In this document: positions 1 to 6,336 of the stretch, one piece after another
Layout of the letters: each line of letters starts with the position of its first letter
Numbering within the stretch: position 1 is the stretch's first letter
NCBI GenBank assembly: GCA_943913325.1
Contig: CALTXP010000063.1
Location: 1 to 9,461 of the forward strand
Length of the DNA stretch: 9,461 bases
Direction: 5' to 3'
Origin: an uncultured Anaerococcus sp.
GTDB lineage: Bacteria; Bacillota; Clostridia; Tissierellales; Peptoniphilaceae
The notes under the pieces: generated by a model
What the model was told of the DNA's origin: nothing
Databases searched by the model: none
The model's input: the letters and a program-made list of their open reading frames with translations, nothing else
Made by a program: the position numbers and the translations under genes

Positions 1-2189
1 GTTACAAGCTTAAATGTTGACCCTGGCATAACCGCAGTTTGTGTTGCAATATTTAGCATTGGTCTTGGCACCAAAGGACCACTATCTTCTTCTACTTGTA
101 AACTTTCCCAATCTGATTGTGATATACCTGTTGAGAAAAGATTTGGATCATATTCCGGATAAGACGCCATAGCTAGAACTTCACCAGTTTTCACATTAGA
201 AACTACAATAGCTCCACTATTTGCATGGGAAGCTTGACGTAATGGCATAAATGAACCATACTCTGATTTATACATCTCTCCTTTTCTAAGAGCTTCTAAG
301 ACCCTTTCTAAAGATTTTTCAGCTTGTCTTTGTAAATCTATATCAATTGAAAGATATAAATCATCTCCTGGTTCAGATGGAGTTTGAGATATGGTTTGAC
401 GCCTATTTCCAGAGGAATCTACTGTTACTAAACTCTTTCCATTTTTACCTTTTAAATTATCTTGATAAGATTCTTCTATACCTGTCTTACCAATAATTTC
501 ATCTCTTAGATAATCTCTTTTCTTTACATATCTATCTACTTCCTCATTAGTAGCTATAGGTCCCATATATCCTAAAATATGACTAGCAAGATATCTATTA
601 GGATAAGACCTTATAGGTATAGTATCTACTTTTATACCAGAAGTAGAATCAATATTCTCTTCTATCCTTAAAACGGTAGATTCATCAATATTATAGACTA
701 GATTGATTGGCCTATATCCAAAATTACCTTGTCTCATTACTTGATTATCTATAGTCAATATTCCAACTACTTCTGGATCACTATAATCTTCTAAACCATT
801 GATTTTTTTAAGATATTCTAAAATAGTTTTGGCATCATCTTCGTTTTTCAATGCATCTACTATCTTATCTCTTGGGTTAACTTTATCTTTATTAGCATAA
901 TAAGTATAAAAATTATTTTTTTCTATATTAAAAGTATAGTCCCATTTTTTAGGATCTTCTTCAGATATATCTATAGATGGATATACATTATTTTTAGTAT
1001 TTGCATTTTGAGCAAGGTACTTAATATCTTCTGATAAGATAAGTGGCTTTAGTAGACCATTCTCATCTGCTAACCTTGCTAGTTCATCAACAGGAGAACC
1101 CGCTTGAGCATTTTTGAAGTTTACCTTAACAGTATAATGATTTTTATCATCTTTATTTTCTGTTATAACTTCTGTTTCAAAATTAGCATATATACCCTTA
1201 TTTTCTAGTTGTTGTATTAGTGTATCTGCTGGAATAACGTATTTACCATCCTCATTTACGGTAGCCTGAGTTAATACATCAGCAATTGTAGAGCTTTTAA
1301 CTATTTCATAAAAATCATTAGCTGGCGTGCTTTTTAGTGTTACTCCTGGATAAGCTTTTGATAATTTAGCTTTCTTCTCTAATAAATCTTCATCTGCCTT
1401 CACTACATATGGTTTTAATGTAATATTTCCTAATAAATCATTATTTTTAAGAATATTATAGGCAAGTAGTCTAGCATTTGAATTTTGTAATATAGATAAT
1501 AATACAGATCTATCATTTCCTATAGAATTAATTACAGCATCTATCGGATTATCCTCTTTTGTATAGCCAATAGCACGTAATTTTTTCTCTGAATGATCCT
1601 TAAATCTTACATTTAACCCCCCATCTTTTTGACTTACATGAGCAGGTATATCAATGCCACGCTTTTTTAGCGCAAGAAGCGCAGTACTCATAGTCTCGTA
1701 CTTAACATTATCATCTTTATAAACAGATGTTAAAAACTCATTTACAAGACCCTTATCAATTAGAGTTGAAACTACAACTTCACTTGGCATTTGTCCTAAA
1801 ATAAAATAATCTTCATCTCTTTTATAAGCGAATGAGTTTAATTTGATAGCAAAATCATCTGTATAATTAACACCATCCGCTTCTAAAATTGTTACTAGTT
1901 TATCTAGATTTTTAGTTTTATCTTTCTCATCTTGATTTAAAAGCTGATCTTTATAGATTTGTACAGCAAAAGATGGAACGCTTGTGGCAAGTATCTTGCC
2001 ATTTCTATCATAAATATTTCCTCTACTTGCAATTTCATCTACTTCTTTAACTTTTCTATTATCTGATAAGTCCCTATAATAATCACCTTTGCTTATCATT
2101 ACAGAAAATAACCTACCAACAATTATTAGCATTAGTATTGCTACAAGTATCTCAATGAATAATAGTCTTCTTTCTTTTCGTTTTTTCAC
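1..2189 (-). CDS. mrdA: Class B penicillin-binding protein 2 (elongasome transpeptidase), 3' end cut by window edge
   Basis: This is a peptidoglycan DD-transpeptidase expected to cross-link side-wall glycan made by RodA, anchored in the membrane with its catalytic domain outside. I read 729 codons from a GTG at 2189. They give a basic N-terminus, one membrane segment at about residues 9-32, the class B signature RGNIYDRNG at 56-64, a YP..YLASHILGYMG segment at about 528-541, GKTGIEESY near 567-575, and the active-site motif PGSTFK with nucleophile Ser724 at positions 18-20. The reading frame then leaves the window, so the SxN and KTG motifs are not visible. The GTG start is supported by an AAGGGGTGAT Shine-Dalgarno 6 nt upstream; a second GTG inside it (2200) soon meets a stop. 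Ser724 is unusually far from the N-terminus (about 300-500 is usual in this family), so the pedestal region is greatly enlarged. It is the last visible gene after mreBCD, 14 nt from mreD. Confidence 0.93.
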   Translation of the reverse strand, partial: MKKRKERRLLFIEILVAILMLIIVGRLFSVMISKGDYYRDLSDNRKVKEVDEIASRGNIYDRNGKILATSVPSFAVQIYKDQLLNQDEKDKTKNLDKLVTILEADGVNYTDDFAIKLNSFAYKRDEDYFILGQMPSEVVVSTLIDKGLVNEFLTSVYKDDNVKYETMSTALLALKKRGIDIPAHVSQKDGGLNVRFKDHSEKKLRAIGYTKEDNPIDAVINSIGNDRSVLLSILQNSNARLLAYNILKNNDLLGNITLKPYVVKADEDLLEKKAKLSKAYPGVTLKSTPANDFYEIVKSSTIADVLTQATVNEDGKYVIPADTLIQQLENKGIYANFETEVITENKDDKNHYTVKVNFKNAQAGSPVDELARLADENGLLKPLILSEDIKYLAQNANTKNNVYPSIDISEEDPKKWDYTFNIEKNNFYTYYANKDKVNPRDKIVDALKNEDDAKTILEYLKKINGLEDYSDPEVVGILTIDNQVMRQGNFGYRPINLVYNIDESTVLRIEENIDSTSGIKVDTIPIRSYPNRYLASHILGYMGPIATNEEVDRYVKKRDYLRDEIIGKTGIEESYQDNLKGKNGKSLVTVDSSGNRRQTISQTPSEPGDDLYLSIDIDLQRQAEKSLERVLEALRKGEMYKSEYGSFMPLRQASHANSGAIVVSNVKTGEVLAMASYPEYDPNLFSTGISQSDWESLQVEEDSGPLVPRPMLNIATQTAVMPGSTFKLV

Positions 2190-2195
2190 CTAACA

Positions 2196-2205
2196 ATCAC
2201 CCCTT
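2196..2205 (-). promoter_or_regulatory. Shine-Dalgarno of PBP2 that decides its GTG start
   Basis: The minus strand reads AAGGGGTGAT, one base off the ideal AAGGAGGTGAT core, 6 nt before the GTG at 2189. The mreD stop codon TAA (2204-2206) supplies the AA at its 5' end, so mreD termination and PBP2 initiation are directly adjacent and probably coupled. Confidence 0.75.
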
Positions 2206-2692
2206 ACATCCTATAGGTTGGTATATACATGATTTTTTTTATAATTTTTTTATAAAGTAAATATATTAATGTATTCAAAATCGCCTCTATAAGTAGAGGT
2301 AAAGGTAAATAATTAGTAAAACCTGTTTGTTGTCTAATTAAGTAATATAAGATAGAAAGAACTACAAAGTTTAAAATAGTCATTAAAAAGGTAAGTACAA
2401 TTCCACTAGTTTTATCCTTTGAAAATTTAAATCTTTCATTTGCTACTATTGAGCCTATCAAAAAATAAGATAAGGCTCTAACTCCTATTAAAGTAGTAAA
2501 AAGAAAATCTTCAATAAGTCCTACAATTAATCCACCATAAGATCCTATCTTTTTACCAAGTACTTGGCTTAGTGCAACTATAGCAGGAATTAATAAATTA
2601 ACATTAGCACCAAAAATATCAATTTTTGAAAAAATTGTGATTTGGAGAATAAAAGTAATAAATAATACTAAAAATGTTTTGAATTTATTCAT
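2204..2692 (-). CDS. mreD: Rod shape-determining membrane protein MreD
   Basis: MreD is a small polytopic membrane protein that works with MreB, MreC, RodA and PBP2 in side-wall synthesis. The protein is 162 residues (MNKFKTFLVL...), a normal length. It is almost entirely hydrophobic, with about five predicted membrane segments (near residues 4-22, 31-46, 50-85, 97-117 and 127-150 of this form) and a short basic C-terminus with KKIIKKI. Sequence identity is weak, as is typical for MreD; the call rests on topology plus its position directly after mreC. I chose the ATG at 2692 rather than the in-frame ATG at 2701. AAGGAGG ends immediately next to the 2701 codon, with no spacer, but is 9 nt from 2692. 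This leaves an 8-nt overlap with mreC (ATGAATAA). Confidence 0.88.
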   Translation of the reverse strand: MNKFKTFLVLFITFILQITIFSKIDIFGANVNLLIPAIVALSQVLGKKIGSYGGLIVGLIEDFLFTTLIGVRALSYFLIGSIVANERFKFSKDKTSGIVLTFLMTILNFVVLSILYYLIRQQTGFTNYLPLPLLIEAILNTLIYLLYKKIIKKIMYIPTYRM

Positions 2693-3578
2693 TAGAAGCA
2701 TCCTCCTTATTTTTCAAATCTTCTTTTTCCTCTAGAGTATAATCAGCATTTCCTTTTAAAATTAATACTCTATATATGTGTGAAAAATCCACTGGTGAAT
2801 CTACTGTTATATTTTTCCTAAGAGAATCTTGACTCATTGAAACATTGCTTATAGTTCCAATATAAATCCCATAGGGATATACTCCACCAAGACCACTTGT
2901 CATCAATACATCTGAGTTTTTGGCTTCACTTTCAACATCTAACATATAACCTTGTATAGTTCTTGACGTAAACTTATCAATCACACCATAATCTCCACTT
3001 CTAGTATTTATAAATGATACATCATTGGCTTGATTATTTATAGTTTCTACTCTTGATGTTGTATCAAATACTTCTGTTACCTTTCCTACAAGCCCTGTAT
3101 AATACTTACTATCACCTATAGCTTGTAATATTATATCATTTACATCAACTCCATCTTTCTTACCCTTATCAATAGTAAATGAGCTAGTTAATGAGTTAAC
3201 ATCTGTATTTATAACGCTTGCTTTCTTATATTTATTTTGTGTATCATTAATTGCTTCCGCTTCACTTTTTAAAAACTCTTCTTTATTAATTACAGATGCT
3301 AGTCTTGCATTTTCCATAACCAATGATCTATTTTCTGCTTCTAATCTTTCAACTTCACTGCGTGTTTCTTTAGATCCAACAGATCTTTCTATTTGTTCCA
3401 TTACTTCAGAAGATACTGAATATGTAAACTTTTCAATTGGTTTTAATATTGAATTTGCAAGATTAGATCCTTTGTCCGATACAACATTTTTCTGCGAAGA
3501 TACAATTATTGTAAGAATTAGGATTAAAATTGTTATTATAAATGATTTATTTGATTTCTTTTTTCTTATATATTCCAT
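2685..3578 (-). CDS. mreC: Rod shape-determining protein MreC
   Basis: MreC is a bitopic membrane protein with an extracellular domain that activates PBP2 and scaffolds the elongasome. The 297 residues show a basic cytoplasmic start (RKKKSNK), one membrane anchor at about 12-28, a charged heptad-like coiled coil at about 70-105, then the beta-domain. Typical MreC stretches are visible: FTIDKGKKDGV (134-144), GLVGKV (162-167), VLMTSGLGGVYPYGIYIG (224-241) and SPVDFSHIYRVLIL (261-274). An acidic and basic tail follows (about 282-297). The length is ordinary. The start ATG at 3578 has only a weak AGGT ribosome site, overlapping the mreB stop codon 6 nt upstream, so translation is probably coupled to mreB. 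The 3' end overlaps mreD by 8 nt. Confidence 0.95.
   Translation of the reverse strand: MEYIRKKKSNKSFIITILILILTIIVSSQKNVVSDKGSNLANSILKPIEKFTYSVSSEVMEQIERSVGSKETRSEVERLEAENRSLVMENARLASVINKEEFLKSEAEAINDTQNKYKKASVINTDVNSLTSSFTIDKGKKDGVDVNDIILQAIGDSKYYTGLVGKVTEVFDTTSRVETINNQANDVSFINTRSGDYGVIDKFTSRTIQGYMLDVESEAKNSDVLMTSGLGGVYPYGIYIGTISNVSMSQDSLRKNITVDSPVDFSHIYRVLILKGNADYTLEEKEDLKNKEDASNE
2702..2708 (-). promoter_or_regulatory. Shine-Dalgarno of mreD that decides its start
   Basis: The minus strand has a full AAGGAGG inside the last codons of mreC. It abuts an in-frame ATG at 2701 but stands 9 nt from the ATG at 2692, which is the normal distance. This argues that the protein starts MNKF rather than MLLMNKF. 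Confidence 0.75.
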
Positions 3579-3584
3579 TTTTAC

Positions 3585-4595
3585 CTACTTACGATACTTA
3601 TAAAATCTATCTGGATCCTCTAAAATCTTACCTGCACCTACTATTGCATCAGTAGCTGGATCTTCTGACATATATGATGATAGGCCTAACTTATTTTCTA
3701 TATATTCTCTAAGTCCGCTAGCTTTAGAAAATGCTCCTGTTAAAGCAAAACCATCTCTTTTTATATCAGCAGTTAATTCTGGTGGAACTTTTTCTAAAAC
3801 TTCATAAATCATAGATACTACTTCATCTGCAAAAGGCAATATACAATCCACAAGATCTTTACTAGATATATTCACTGTTTTTGGAGCGGCAGATAATAAA
3901 TCTCTACCATCAATATTCATTGTTTTTTCTGCATCTTTAACTTTTAGACTTAACAAATTAATCTTTATGTTTTCAGCTGTATTTTTACCTATATCAATCT
4001 TTTTCTTATCTTTAAGTAATTCTATTATTGCTTCATCTATTTTATCACCAGCTTTATTTAATGTTTTACTTGTAACAATTCCATTAAGCGAAATTACAGC
4101 TACCTCAGTAGTTCCTGCTCCTAAATTTATTAATAATAGTCCTTTAGGATCTTCCGGAGTAAGTCCCATTCCAAAAGCAGCAGCTAAAGATTCATCTACT
4201 AATATAATATCTCTACTTCCTGCATGAAGTGCAGCATCTATTATTGCTCTTGATTCTATATCAGTTATTCCACTAGGTACACAGATTACTACCTTAGGTT
4301 GAAGAAGTGACATACCTGGATTTACTTCATTATAAAAGTGGCTTAGTAAAGCTTCAGTTAAATTGAAATCAGTTATAACTCCATTGATAATTGGTTTTAC
4401 TACATGGATATCACTTGGGGTCTTACCTATCATTTCTTTAGCTTCATTTCCTATTGCCAAAACTTTTGTATTATTCTCATCTAAAACTATGAGTGAAGGT
4501 TCATTTAGTATAAGACCTTCATCTTTTTTATAAACTAAAATATTGCTAGTACCTAAATCTATGGCAAAATCTGTAGCAACCATTCTTAAACTCAT
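3585..4595 (-). CDS. mreB: MreB/Mbl-family actin homologue with altered nucleotide-binding motifs
   Basis: MreB is an actin-like cytoskeletal protein that forms membrane-bound filaments and orients side-wall synthesis. The 336-residue length is normal and the fold markers are in order: phosphate-1 loop AIDLGTSN (11-18), IGNEAKEMIGKTP (48-60), VVKPIINGVITDF (65-77), VPSGITDIESRAIIDA (106-121), phosphate-2 region INLGAGTTEVAVIS (156-169), AGDKIDEAI (182-190), IGKNTAENIK (202-211), GRDLLSAAPKTV (230-241), LTGAFSKASGL (285-295) and EDPATDAIVGAGKILE (311-326). Several residues depart from the family. DIGGGT becomes N157-L-G-A160-G-T, GGDKFDEAI becomes AGDKIDEAI, EEP becomes D134-E-S, and TGGGALL becomes TGAFSKA. 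The Mg2+-linked Asp of the phosphate-2 motif is therefore Asn, and the adenosine loop is changed. It may hydrolyse ATP poorly or be a specialised paralogue. The ATG at 4595 has GGAG 8 nt upstream, and radC lies 11 nt away. Confidence 0.92.
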   Translation of the reverse strand: MSLRMVATDFAIDLGTSNILVYKKDEGLILNEPSLIVLDENNTKVLAIGNEAKEMIGKTPSDIHVVKPIINGVITDFNLTEALLSHFYNEVNPGMSLLQPKVVICVPSGITDIESRAIIDAALHAGSRDIILVDESLAAAFGMGLTPEDPKGLLLINLGAGTTEVAVISLNGIVTSKTLNKAGDKIDEAIIELLKDKKKIDIGKNTAENIKINLLSLKVKDAEKTMNIDGRDLLSAAPKTVNISSKDLVDCILPFADEVVSMIYEVLEKVPPELTADIKRDGFALTGAFSKASGLREYIENKLGLSSYMSEDPATDAIVGAGKILEDPDRFYKYRK

Positions 4596-4606
4596 CTATT
4601 TTGCTC

Positions 4607-5287
4607 CTAAATCAAATTTTCTTTTTTAAAACTATAATAATCATTATCAGCAATTATTATGTGGTCCAAAACTTTTATATCTAAAATATTTCCTGCATCT
4701 ACCAACTTTTTTGTAGTTAAAAGGTCATATTTAGAAGGATTCATATCACCACTGGGATGATTATGAACAAAAATTATACTTTTAGCCGATTTTTTGACAG
4801 CTGCTTTAAATGCCTCTCTAGGATGTACTAAAGATGCATCAAGTATTCCTTTACTTATTACTTCTTTAGATATTATAACATTTTTAGTATCTAAAAGAAT
4901 AGCGTAAAAATATTCATTCTTTTTATTAGCCAGTTCATTTTTCAAATAATTATAAATATCTTCGCTTCTTTCTATCTTTATAATTTCTTTTTCTATAAGC
5001 TTTTGAGCAATTCTATTTCCTAACCTTAAAGATGCTACTATAGAACAGGCCTTTGCATTCTTTATACCATTAATATGGGTTAGTTCAGCTACTTCAATGT
5101 CTGTAAGATCCTCATAAGAAAAAGTAGCTAAGATTTCTTTAGATAATTCTATGACATTCTTTTCCTTATTACCCGTAGCAATAATTATTGCTAGTAGCTC
5201 TTCATCTGTAAGAGCATCTGCTCCATATTTTATTAATTTTTCTCTAGGTCTATCATTTTGATCTAAGTCTTTAATAGTTTTTTTCAT
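4607..5287 (-). CDS. radC: RadC family JAB/MPN-domain protein
   Basis: The 226-residue protein has the full RadC architecture. An N-terminal domain begins KDLDQNDRPREKL, followed by a helix-hairpin-helix-like stretch (LTHINGIKNAKACSI, about 69-83) and a C-terminal JAB1/MPN metal-binding domain. The domain contains HPREAF (about 155-160) and a complete HNHPSGD plus SKYD (His175, His177, Ser185, Asp188, numbered from the ATG), the expected zinc-ligand set. Its biochemical role is unsettled. The name comes from an E. coli mutation later assigned to recG, so 'DNA repair protein' is not warranted. A position just before mreB is conserved in many Firmicutes, including Bacillus subtilis. I chose the ATG at 5287: an in-frame TTG at 5302 would add MGLIQ, but family members begin close to the KDL..NDRPREKL block. 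A weak GGGA lies 9 nt upstream. The gene overlaps the preceding gene by 17 nt. Confidence 0.93.
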   Translation of the reverse strand: MKKTIKDLDQNDRPREKLIKYGADALTDEELLAIIIATGNKEKNVIELSKEILATFSYEDLTDIEVAELTHINGIKNAKACSIVASLRLGNRIAQKLIEKEIIKIERSEDIYNYLKNELANKKNEYFYAILLDTKNVIISKEVISKGILDASLVHPREAFKAAVKKSAKSIIFVHNHPSGDMNPSKYDLLTTKKLVDAGNILDIKVLDHIIIADNDYYSFKKENLI

Positions 5288-5801
5288 TTGAATTAATCCC
5301 AAATTTTATTTTATCCATATGCTTTGTTACATAGTTAACACTTAGACCCACAAAAAAACTAGTAAATATACCTATAATTACTAAAGTAGGAAAGTAAATA
5401 TACATTTTTATATTCCCCATTACAATTGATGCAACAAAAATTTGTCCAAAGTTATGAAAAAAAGCGCCAATTTCACTTATACCTATAAAGCTAAAAACTT
5501 TCTTACAGTATTTTAAAGCAAGCCCCATAGAAACGCTCGCAAGTATCGCACCAGCAAATGAATAAAAAAATGATGTTACAGAGCCAGTAATGAGCATAAG
5601 TAAAAAAGATTTTAATACTCCTACTAAAAAGGCTGCCTTAAATCCATATATATATAAGGATAATAATAAAACCATATTAGAAAATCCAAGCTTAGCCCCT
5701 GGTATAGGTACAGGAACTGGTATAGAATATTCTATAAGAGAAATGGCCAAAGCCATTGCTGTAAGTAAAGCTATATTTGTAATCGTTCTTGTATCTTTCA
5801 T
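5271..5801 (-). CDS. Gx transporter family membrane protein (Hpre_diP_synt_I, often called heptaprenyl diphosphate synthase component I)
   Basis: The 176-residue integral membrane protein opens with TNIALLTAMALAISLIEY. It continues with the proline-rich loop IPVPVPIPGAKLGFSN (about 27-42), which matches the hallmark P.....PG.KLG.aN of this family. About five or six hydrophobic helices follow, and the C-terminus is short and basic. Length is normal. The historical 'heptaprenyl diphosphate synthase component I' label is not supported by any catalytic motif; there is no DDxxD. The family looks like a small S-component-type transporter with unknown substrate. In many anaerobes it sits beside a NusG-domain-II protein, as here: the start ATG follows that gene's stop after 2 nt (TAATAATG). 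I see no good Shine-Dalgarno, only AAGG 13 nt away, so translation probably depends on re-initiation from the upstream gene. Confidence 0.85.
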   Translation of the reverse strand: MKDTRTITNIALLTAMALAISLIEYSIPVPVPIPGAKLGFSNMVLLLSLYIYGFKAAFLVGVLKSFLLMLITGSVTSFFYSFAGAILASVSMGLALKYCKKVFSFIGISEIGAFFHNFGQIFVASIVMGNIKMYIYFPTLVIIGIFTSFFVGLSVNYVTKHMDKIKFGINSNEKNY

Positions 5802-5803
5802 TA

Positions 5804-6199
5804 TTATCTAACAACCTTATCTATATCATTATTTGTATCACTATTAGGATCTACTATTTCAAGAAAAACTTGATTTGGTAAGCAAACTATTGTTTCACCC
5901 ACTTCTTTTATAGGGTGCATATGAACACAAATCTGATCTCTACAATTTGCTTCTTTCATATATACTTTACCATTTTTTATTATAGCCTTATTATATTTAT
6001 TATTATCCTGTAAAACTATTTCACGATCTTCATTTAAAGGTAATTCATATAAAACTTTAGAATTTTTCTCTACTCTTAATAACTTGCTATTGCTTCTGAT
6101 ATCTTTTTTAGCATTCTTATTTGATATAGTAAATGCCATTAAAATACTTATTACAAGCAAGGAAATGGATATTATAATATCACCCTTTTTGATTTTCAT
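5804..6199 (-). CDS. Membrane-anchored NusG domain II-containing protein
   Basis: The protein has 131 residues, with a basic start and one membrane anchor at about 7-25, no lipobox, then a small extracytoplasmic beta domain. The segment from YNKAIIKNGKVYMKEA through NCRDQICVHMHPI to GETIVCLPNQVFLEI matches the NusG_II family, including Cys86, Cys91 and Cys106 and the CLPN box. It shares only the fold of NusG domain II and is not a transcription factor. Such genes recur next to Gx transporter genes and flavin-transfer (ApbE) or redox genes in anaerobes. The function is unknown, and the exported Cys-containing site suggests a redox or ligand role (inference). It is the first gene of the left-hand operon. 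The start ATG at 6199 has a good AGAGG Shine-Dalgarno 6 nt upstream (6206-6210). Confidence 0.85.
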   Translation of the reverse strand: MKIKKGDIIISISLLVISILMAFTISNKNAKKDIRSNSKLLRVEKNSKVLYELPLNEDREIVLQDNNKYNKAIIKNGKVYMKEANCRDQICVHMHPIKEVGETIVCLPNQVFLEIVDPNSDTNNDIDKVVR

Positions 6200-6231
6200 A
6201 AAATACCTCTTTAATATGATTAATAAAATGC

Positions 6232-6244
6232 CTCATTATATGAG
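6232..6244. repeat. Short palindrome CTCAT-TAT-ATGAG at the predicted transcription start
   Basis: A perfect 5-bp dyad with a 3-bp centre covers the TATAAT sequence and the predicted start site. It could be an operator half or be accidental. The RNA hairpin would be too weak to act as a terminator. Confidence 0.3.
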
Positions 6245-6271
6245 TTTACATTTATTAGTTTTTAATGTCAA
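6243..6271 (-). promoter_or_regulatory. Candidate sigma-A-type promoter for the NusG_II-Gx-radC-mreBCD-PBP2 operon
   Basis: On the minus strand a perfect TTGACA -35 box (6266-6271) is followed after exactly 17 nt by TAAACT (6243-6248), which matches four of six bases of the -10 consensus. Transcription would start near 6236, giving a leader of about 37 nt before the ATG at 6199. A perfect TATAAT lies at 6235-6240 but is 25 nt from TTGACA and has no recognisable -35 at 16-18 nt, so it could serve only as an alternative -10. No riboswitch-sized leader is present. Confidence 0.6.
6245..6271. repeat. Inverted repeat overlapping the candidate promoter (possible operator)
   Basis: On the plus strand TTTACATT (6245-6252) and AATGTCAA (6264-6271) form an inverted repeat with 7 of 8 matching positions and an 11-nt AT-rich centre. 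One arm contains the -35 box and the other touches the -10 box, so a protein bound here would block the promoter. The spacing of arm centres is 19 nt, near two helical turns. AT-richness makes chance dyads common, so this is a suggestion only. Confidence 0.35.
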
Positions 6272-6289
6272 TTAAGCATAAAATAAGTA

Positions 6290-6326
6290 TTTTTTTGTAA
6301 AAAAATAAACCGGATAACCGGTTTAT
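6290..6326 (-). terminator. Rho-independent terminator of the rnf operon
   Basis: A perfect 9-bp stem, ATAAACCGG (6305-6313) and CCGGTTTAT (6318-6326), with a 4-nt loop lies 10 nt after the rnfB stop codon. On the minus strand the stem runs directly into a T-rich tract (TTTATTTTTTT, down to about 6292). This fits termination of rnf transcription. The plus-strand reading also has a T-rich tail after the stem (about 6322-6335), but no plus-strand gene points into it. Confidence 0.88.
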
Positions 6327-6336
6327 CTTATTTTTA

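Noticed and set aside
3967..4227. Plus-strand open frame of 86 codons
   Set aside because: It lies wholly inside mreB on the opposite strand. Its sequence is the low-complexity Ser/Ile/Leu pattern of an antisense shadow, and it has no family match I recognise.
5288..5302. TTG at 5302 as the radC start
   Set aside because: It would add five residues before the family's usual N-terminus and lengthen the overlap to 32 nt; the ATG at 5287 fits better.
5271..5801. A true heptaprenyl diphosphate synthase subunit
   Set aside because: The sequence is all membrane helices with no prenyl-synthase Asp-rich motif; the family name is historical.
5590..5811. Plus-strand open frame of 73 codons opposite the Gx transporter gene
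   Set aside because: It is antisense to a well-supported gene, has no recognisable domain and no promoter.
6235..6240. TATAAT as the main -10 box
   Set aside because: The consensus is perfect, but it is 25 nt from TTGACA and nothing like a -35 box lies 16-18 nt upstream; it is kept only as an alternative.
6084..6275. Plus-strand open frame of 63 codons running across the NusG_II gene start and promoter
   Set aside because: It is mostly antisense to the NusG_II membrane anchor. The hydrophobic character comes from the complementary strand, and no ribosome site is visible.
6289..6306. A/T dyad ATTTTTTT-GT-AAAAAAAT
   Set aside because: The 2-nt loop and pure A/T arms make a stable hairpin unlikely; one arm is the T-run of the rnf terminator.
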